Assembly: GCA_040752115.1 (NCBI GenBank)
Contig: JBFMFB010000034.1
Location: forward strand, 1-19,265
From: JBFMFB01 sp040752115
GTDB lineage: Bacteria; Pseudomonadota; Gammaproteobacteria; Burkholderiales; Sulfuricellaceae
Direction of reading: 5' to 3'
DNA length: 19,265 bases
Positions 16,457 to 19,265 of this stretch are shown piece after piece; the first letter of the stretch is position 1, and every line of letters starts with the position of its first letter. Position numbers and translations under genes: made by a program. The notes under the pieces were generated by a model. It was not told where the DNA came from. It ran no database searches and saw only the letters and a list, made by a program, of their open reading frames with translations.

Positions 16457-17740
16457 ATGGACAAAAAGCAGATCAAGGAAGGCAACCCGTTCGCTGCGCC
16501 CAAGAATGGCCGGCGCGACTTTCTCAAAAAGGGCATTACCTTGAGCGGCGCCGCGGCGCTGATGGCTCTGGTACCGCCAGGCGTGCGCCAGGCTGCATGG
16601 GCGGCGGGATCTGACGCACCGGAACTGGCGGAGGTAAAAATCGGCTTCATTCCGCTCACCGACTGCGCTTCCGTCGTGATGGCCGCCGAACTCGGCCTGG
16701 ACAGGAAATACGGCCTCAAGATAGTTCCCAGCAAGGAAGCCTCCTGGGCCGGGGTACGCGACAAGCTGGTCAACGGCGAGCTGCACGCGGCGCATGTGCT
16801 CTACGGCCTGGTTTACGGCGTACAAATGGGCATCGGCGGGCAGAAGAAGGACATGGCGGTGCTGATGACCCTGAACCACAACGGCCAGGCGATCACGCTC
16901 GCCAACCAGTTGAAGGACAAGGGCGCGACCGACGGCGCCAGCCTGAAAAGGCTGCTGGACAAGGAAAAGCGCGAATACACCTTCGCCCATACCTTCCCCA
17001 CCGGCACCCATGCGATGTGGCTCTACTACTGGCTCGCCGCACAGGGCATCAACCCGCTCGCCGACGTCAAGACCATCACCGTGCCGCCGCCCCAAATGGT
17101 AGCCAACATGCGGGTCGGCAACATGGACGGGTATTGCGTGGGCGAGCCCTGGAACGCGCGCGCGGTGTCGGACAAGGTCGGTTTCACTGTCGCCACCACC
17201 CAGGATATCTGGAAGGATCATCCGGAGAAGGTGCTCGGCGCCACCGCCGAATTCGTGCAGAAACACCCTAACACGGCCCGCGCCATGGTGATGGCGATAC
17301 TGGAGGCTTCCAGGCACATCGACGCCACCGCCAACCGCGTCCAGGTGGCAAAGATCATTTCCGGCAAGTCTTACGTAAACGCGCCGGAAGAGGTGATCGA
17401 AGGCCGCTTCCTTGGCCGTTACGACAACGGCCTCGGCAGAAAATGGCAGGACCCGGATTACATGAAATTTTATAACGACGGCCAGGTGAACTTCCCTTAC
17501 CTTTCCGACGGCATGTGGTTCCTGACCCAGCACCGGCGCTGGGGACTGTTGAAGGACGACCCGGAATACCTTGCGGTGGCGAAGAAGGTCAACCAGATCG
17601 AGCTGTACAAGCAGGCCGCCGCCCAGCTCAAGGTGCCGGTACCGAAAGACCCGATGCGCGCGTCGAAGATGATCGACGGCACGGTATGGGACGGCAGAAA
17701 CCCGAAGGCCTACGCGGCGGGGTTCAGGATCAAGGCGTAG
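16457..17740 (+). CDS. nrtA: Nitrate/nitrite ABC transporter substrate-binding protein
   Basis: It would bind nitrate (or nitrite) outside the inner membrane and deliver it to NrtB. The 427-residue product has a twin-arginine signal: NGRRDFLKKG with Arg19-Arg20, a hydrophobic stretch, and cleavage near AWAA (residue 50). Mature sequence features of the NrtA/SsuA-like family follow: VKIGFIPLTDCASVVMAAELG, KYGLKIVPSKEASWAGVRDKL, HAAHVLYG, TFPTGTHAMWLYYWLAAQGI and GNMDGYCVGEPWNARAV. GGAGAG lies 8 bp before the ATG. The sigma-54 and NtrC-like sites upstream support a nitrogen-source role. Cyanate or sulfonate binding is less likely given the length and the GEPWN segment. Confidence 0.92.
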   Translation: MDKKQIKEGNPFAAPKNGRRDFLKKGITLSGAAALMALVPPGVRQAAWAAGSDAPELAEVKIGFIPLTDCASVVMAAELGLDRKYGLKIVPSKEASWAGVRDKLVNGELHAAHVLYGLVYGVQMGIGGQKKDMAVLMTLNHNGQAITLANQLKDKGATDGASLKRLLDKEKREYTFAHTFPTGTHAMWLYYWLAAQGINPLADVKTITVPPPQMVANMRVGNMDGYCVGEPWNARAVSDKVGFTVATTQDIWKDHPEKVLGATAEFVQKHPNTARAMVMAILEASRHIDATANRVQVAKIISGKSYVNAPEEVIEGRFLGRYDNGLGRKWQDPDYMKFYNDGQVNFPYLSDGMWFLTQHRRWGLLKDDPEYLAVAKKVNQIELYKQAAAQLKVPVPKDPMRASKMIDGTVWDGRNPKAYAAGFRIKA

Positions 17741-17765
17741 CGCCGGACCGGCACGGCAGCCATAG

Positions 17766-17782
17766 GGCGGGCCATGCCCGCC
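17766..17782. repeat. Short GGCGGGC-CAT-GCCCGCC hairpin after nrtA
   Basis: A perfect 7-bp stem with a 3-nt loop lies 26 bp after the nrtA stop. No T-run follows, so it is not a classic terminator; it may slow transcription or protect the 3' end of the nrtA message. The form is also a common intergenic palindrome. Confidence 0.45.
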
Positions 17783-17802
17783 GTGAACCAAAAATCGTAG
17801 TT

Positions 17803-17960
17803 CAGCCACGGATTTGCACGGATGTTCACAGATAAACAACACGTTGGAGAGCTTGGGCGGACCACCCGGAAGGTGACGGGTGAGTCGCGCAAAATCACCA
17901 TGAACTCCGTGTCTTATCCGTGTCGCCTAGAGGCGCCTACTTTTGGTCATCCGTGGCCAA
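17803..17960. repeat. CACGGAT-type iterated inverted repeat between nrtA and nrtB
   Basis: CCACGGATTTGCACGGATG at the left is answered by TCCGTG, ATCCGTG and CATCCGTGGC at the right (about 17907-17957), so the outer arms are inverted copies built from a CACGGAT unit. It is the same design as the CACGAAT array at 3232-3311, with G in place of A. The interior holds no gene but has a small CGCCT-AG-AGGCG palindrome near 17924-17935. The whole 17741-18000 gap holds no convincing CDS apart from a 9-codon leader frame. Confidence 0.6.
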
Positions 17961-18000
17961 TTGAGGTTTAAAAGATGAAATTTGTTCAGGAGAAATCGTC

Positions 18001-18906
18001 ATGACCGCCGCCACCGCAACCAAAGAAGACCTGCCTGAGACTCCAGCGCCTACCGTCCTGGCAAAAACGGGCGAGGCGCCGCCATTGCACCCGGCCGAGG
18101 CCATCCCCCGTCCCACCTTGGCCGATCGCGCCAAAGAACGCCTGGACGGCCTTTTCAGATGGCTCGTCCCGCCGCTGCTCGGGCTGGCGCTATTCATCGG
18201 CCTGTGGGCGCTCATCGCCCAGTCAGCCCATACCGTGCCGGGCCCGCTCAAAACCTGGGATTCGGCGGTGCAGCTGTTCAGCCATCCATTCTATGACAAC
18301 GGCCCCAACGACCAGGGCATCGGCTGGAACATCCTCAATTCGCTCAAGCGCGTCAGCCTGGGCTTCGGCATGGCGGCCGCGGTCGGCATCCCTTTGGGCT
18401 TCATGATCGGCCGTTTCGCTTTCCTGAACGCCATGACTGCGCCGGTCATCAGCCTGCTGCGGCCGGTGTCGCCGCTGGCCTGGCTGCCAATCGGGCTGCT
18501 GGTGTTCAAGGAAGCCCAGCCGGCGGCGATCTGGGTGATCTTCATTTCCAGCATCTGGCCGATGATCATCAACACTGCGGTGGGCGTGTCCCGCATTCCG
18601 CAGGACTACATGAACGTGGCGAAAGTGCTGAATCTGTCGGAATGGAAGATTTTAACCAAAATCCTGTTCCCCGCCGTGCTGCCCTACATGATCACCGGCG
18701 TGCGTCTGTCCATCGGCGTGGCCTGGCTGGTAATCGTCGCCGCGGAAATGCTCACCGGCGGCGTCGGTATCGGCTTCTGGGTGTGGGACGAGTGGAACAA
18801 CCTCAACGTCGAGCACATCATCATCGCCATCTTCATCGTCGGCATTGTCGGCCTGCTGCTGGAACAGGCGCTGGTGCAGCTGGCGAAGCGGTTTTCTTAC
18901 GAGTGA
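18001..18906 (+). CDS. nrtB: Nitrate/nitrite ABC transporter permease
   Basis: This is the inner-membrane permease of the nitrate importer. It has 301 residues with a polar N-terminal extension (~1-54), then about six membrane segments (first LVPPLLGLALFIGLWALIA). The binding-protein-dependent transport domain includes LKRVSLGFGMAAAVGIPLGF and the EAA-like loop with RIPQDYMNVAKVLNLSEWKI leading to FPAVLPYMITGVRLSIG, the site that contacts the ATPase. AGGAG lies 8 bp before ATG. It is in the same direction as nrtA with a 260-bp gap filled by a repeat, which is long for an operon. Confidence 0.93.
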   Translation: MTAATATKEDLPETPAPTVLAKTGEAPPLHPAEAIPRPTLADRAKERLDGLFRWLVPPLLGLALFIGLWALIAQSAHTVPGPLKTWDSAVQLFSHPFYDNGPNDQGIGWNILNSLKRVSLGFGMAAAVGIPLGFMIGRFAFLNAMTAPVISLLRPVSPLAWLPIGLLVFKEAQPAAIWVIFISSIWPMIINTAVGVSRIPQDYMNVAKVLNLSEWKILTKILFPAVLPYMITGVRLSIGVAWLVIVAAEMLTGGVGIGFWVWDEWNNLNVEHIIIAIFIVGIVGLLLEQALVQLAKRFSYE

Positions 18907-19045
18907 ATGGTGAATAGTGAGGGGGCTCGCCATTCCCGATTCACCGTTCACCCACTGAGTGAATGGTGAATAGTAAATAGCGAATAGTGAGAGGGGTTCA
19001 CCATTCACCATTCCCATTCACCATTCCCGATTCACTATTCACCCA
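18903..19045. repeat. GTGAAT(A/G)G iterated repeat between nrtB and nrtC
   Basis: Units of GTGAATGG and GTGAATAG run rightward in the left part and as CCATTCAC/CTATTCAC in the right part, giving nested inverted repeats, for example GTGAATGGTGAA (18959-18970) with TTCACCATTCAC (18997-19008). It starts directly at the nrtB stop and ends ~15 bp before the nrtC ATG, leaving the nrtC ribosome binding site (AGGAG) intact. No ORF of interest is present. Arrays of this kind are found scattered in several bacterial genomes. Confidence 0.7.
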
Positions 19046-19060
19046 CAACAGGAGAATGTC

Positions 19061-19150
19061 ATGGATAAATACGTGCAAATCGAAAACGTGCAGATGGTGT
19101 TCGAAACCAGGAAGGGGCCGTTCGTCGCCCTGCGCGACATGTATTCCTAA
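19061..19150 (+). pseudogene. nrtC: 5' end of nitrate ABC transporter ATPase gene, cut by an insertion sequence
   Basis: AGGAG and ATG 19061 open a frame that reads MDKYVQIENVQMVFETRKG then PFVALRDM, the usual start of an NrtC-type ATPase just before its first strand. After about codon 26 the sequence changes to IS DNA and the frame stops at TAA 19148-19150, so the Walker A region is absent here. The rest of the gene may continue beyond the IS outside the window. The native part is about 19061-19139. Confidence 0.8.
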
Positions 19151-19265
19151 CCTTCTCTAGTTGCATCAAGCCGCCTTTTTTGTGGGCGGTGTGATGAATC
19201 GTTGCACGGTCTCGTAGGGAGTCCGCCCGTTATTGCGATAGCCCAGATGTGGGCGTTCTCGGTTG
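19140..19265 (-). mobile_element. Insertion sequence end (IS481-like), incomplete
   Basis: The element begins at or near TGT 19140-19142 inside nrtC and runs off the window. It carries the end of a transposase gene on the minus strand. TGT is a common terminal trinucleotide of several IS families, but no second end is available to confirm the inverted repeat or target duplication. Confidence 0.7.
19166..19265 (-). CDS. Transposase, C-terminal end only (5' end outside window)
   Basis: On the minus strand the last 32 codons read NRERPHLGYRNNGRTPYETV then QRFITPPTKKAA and a TGA at 19166-19168. The (Y)NRERPHxGYRxxGRTPxE ending is the tail of an rve-type DDE integrase core; the GRTPYET form points to IS481-like elements, with IS3-like as the alternative. 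The catalytic residues lie outside the window. Confidence 0.75.
   Translation of the reverse strand, partial: NRERPHLGYRNNGRTPYETVQRFITPPTKKAA

Noticed and set aside
16436..17842. 468-residue minus-strand ORF over nrtA
   Set aside because: It is an antisense shadow; nrtA has a signal peptide, family motifs, a ribosome binding site and a promoter.

Overview
The window looks like chromosomal DNA from a GC-rich betaproteobacterium, probably of the Nitrosomonadales/Rhodocyclales type. This is an inference from protein style, the lysC-accA-tilS cluster, a DedD-like SPOR gene, a c-type cytochrome and a dispersed intergenic repeat; no rRNA or other taxonomic marker is present. Most genes are housekeeping genes. 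The interest lies in the spaces between them and in the nitrate-transport locus at the right end.

Layout. 1-833: the 3' end of a SPOR-domain (DedD-like) gene, then an orphan ORF of unknown function with lower GC. 834-1641: a gene-free stretch filled with two tail-to-tail copies (A, B) of a roughly 300-350 bp structured repeat and smaller palindromes. 1642-3216: prfC (release factor 3), which ends in an iterated CACGAAT inverted repeat shared with the convergent minus-strand unit lysC-accA-tilS (6853-3322). 7051-8204: a small XRE-type HTH gene, convergent with and overlapping a radical SAM gene by its stop codon. 8205-8679: repeat copy C and a promoter-like site for queD (8680-9129). 14189-9166: a minus-strand gene train of dihaem cytochrome c, VOC protein, family-4 uracil-DNA glycosylase, transketolase, a Met/His-rich secreted CusF-like protein and a DUF2279 membrane-associated protein. 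14210-14574: repeat copy D, split by a 46-bp insertion. 16020-14575: a DUF3135 gene followed by class I fructose-bisphosphate aldolase. 16021-16456: regulatory space. 16457-19139: nrtA, nrtB and the first ~26 codons of nrtC, which is cut by an insertion sequence that runs off the window.

How the parts work together. Transketolase and aldolase serve central sugar-phosphate (possibly Calvin cycle) metabolism. lysC, accA and tilS are core biosynthesis and translation genes in one tight unit. The nrt genes form a nitrate/nitrite ABC importer; a well-formed sigma-54 promoter and an NtrC-like site in front of nrtA point to nitrogen control. The IS insertion removes the ATPase reading frame in this copy, or marks a contig break.

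The most unusual signal is the repeat family (copies A-D). Each copy carries a hairpin with the conserved loop CTTG(C/T)C, and its stem differs between copies while staying base-paired. A second hairpin also covaries between copies C and D. That suggests selection or copying of a structured RNA or single-stranded DNA rather than of a protein.
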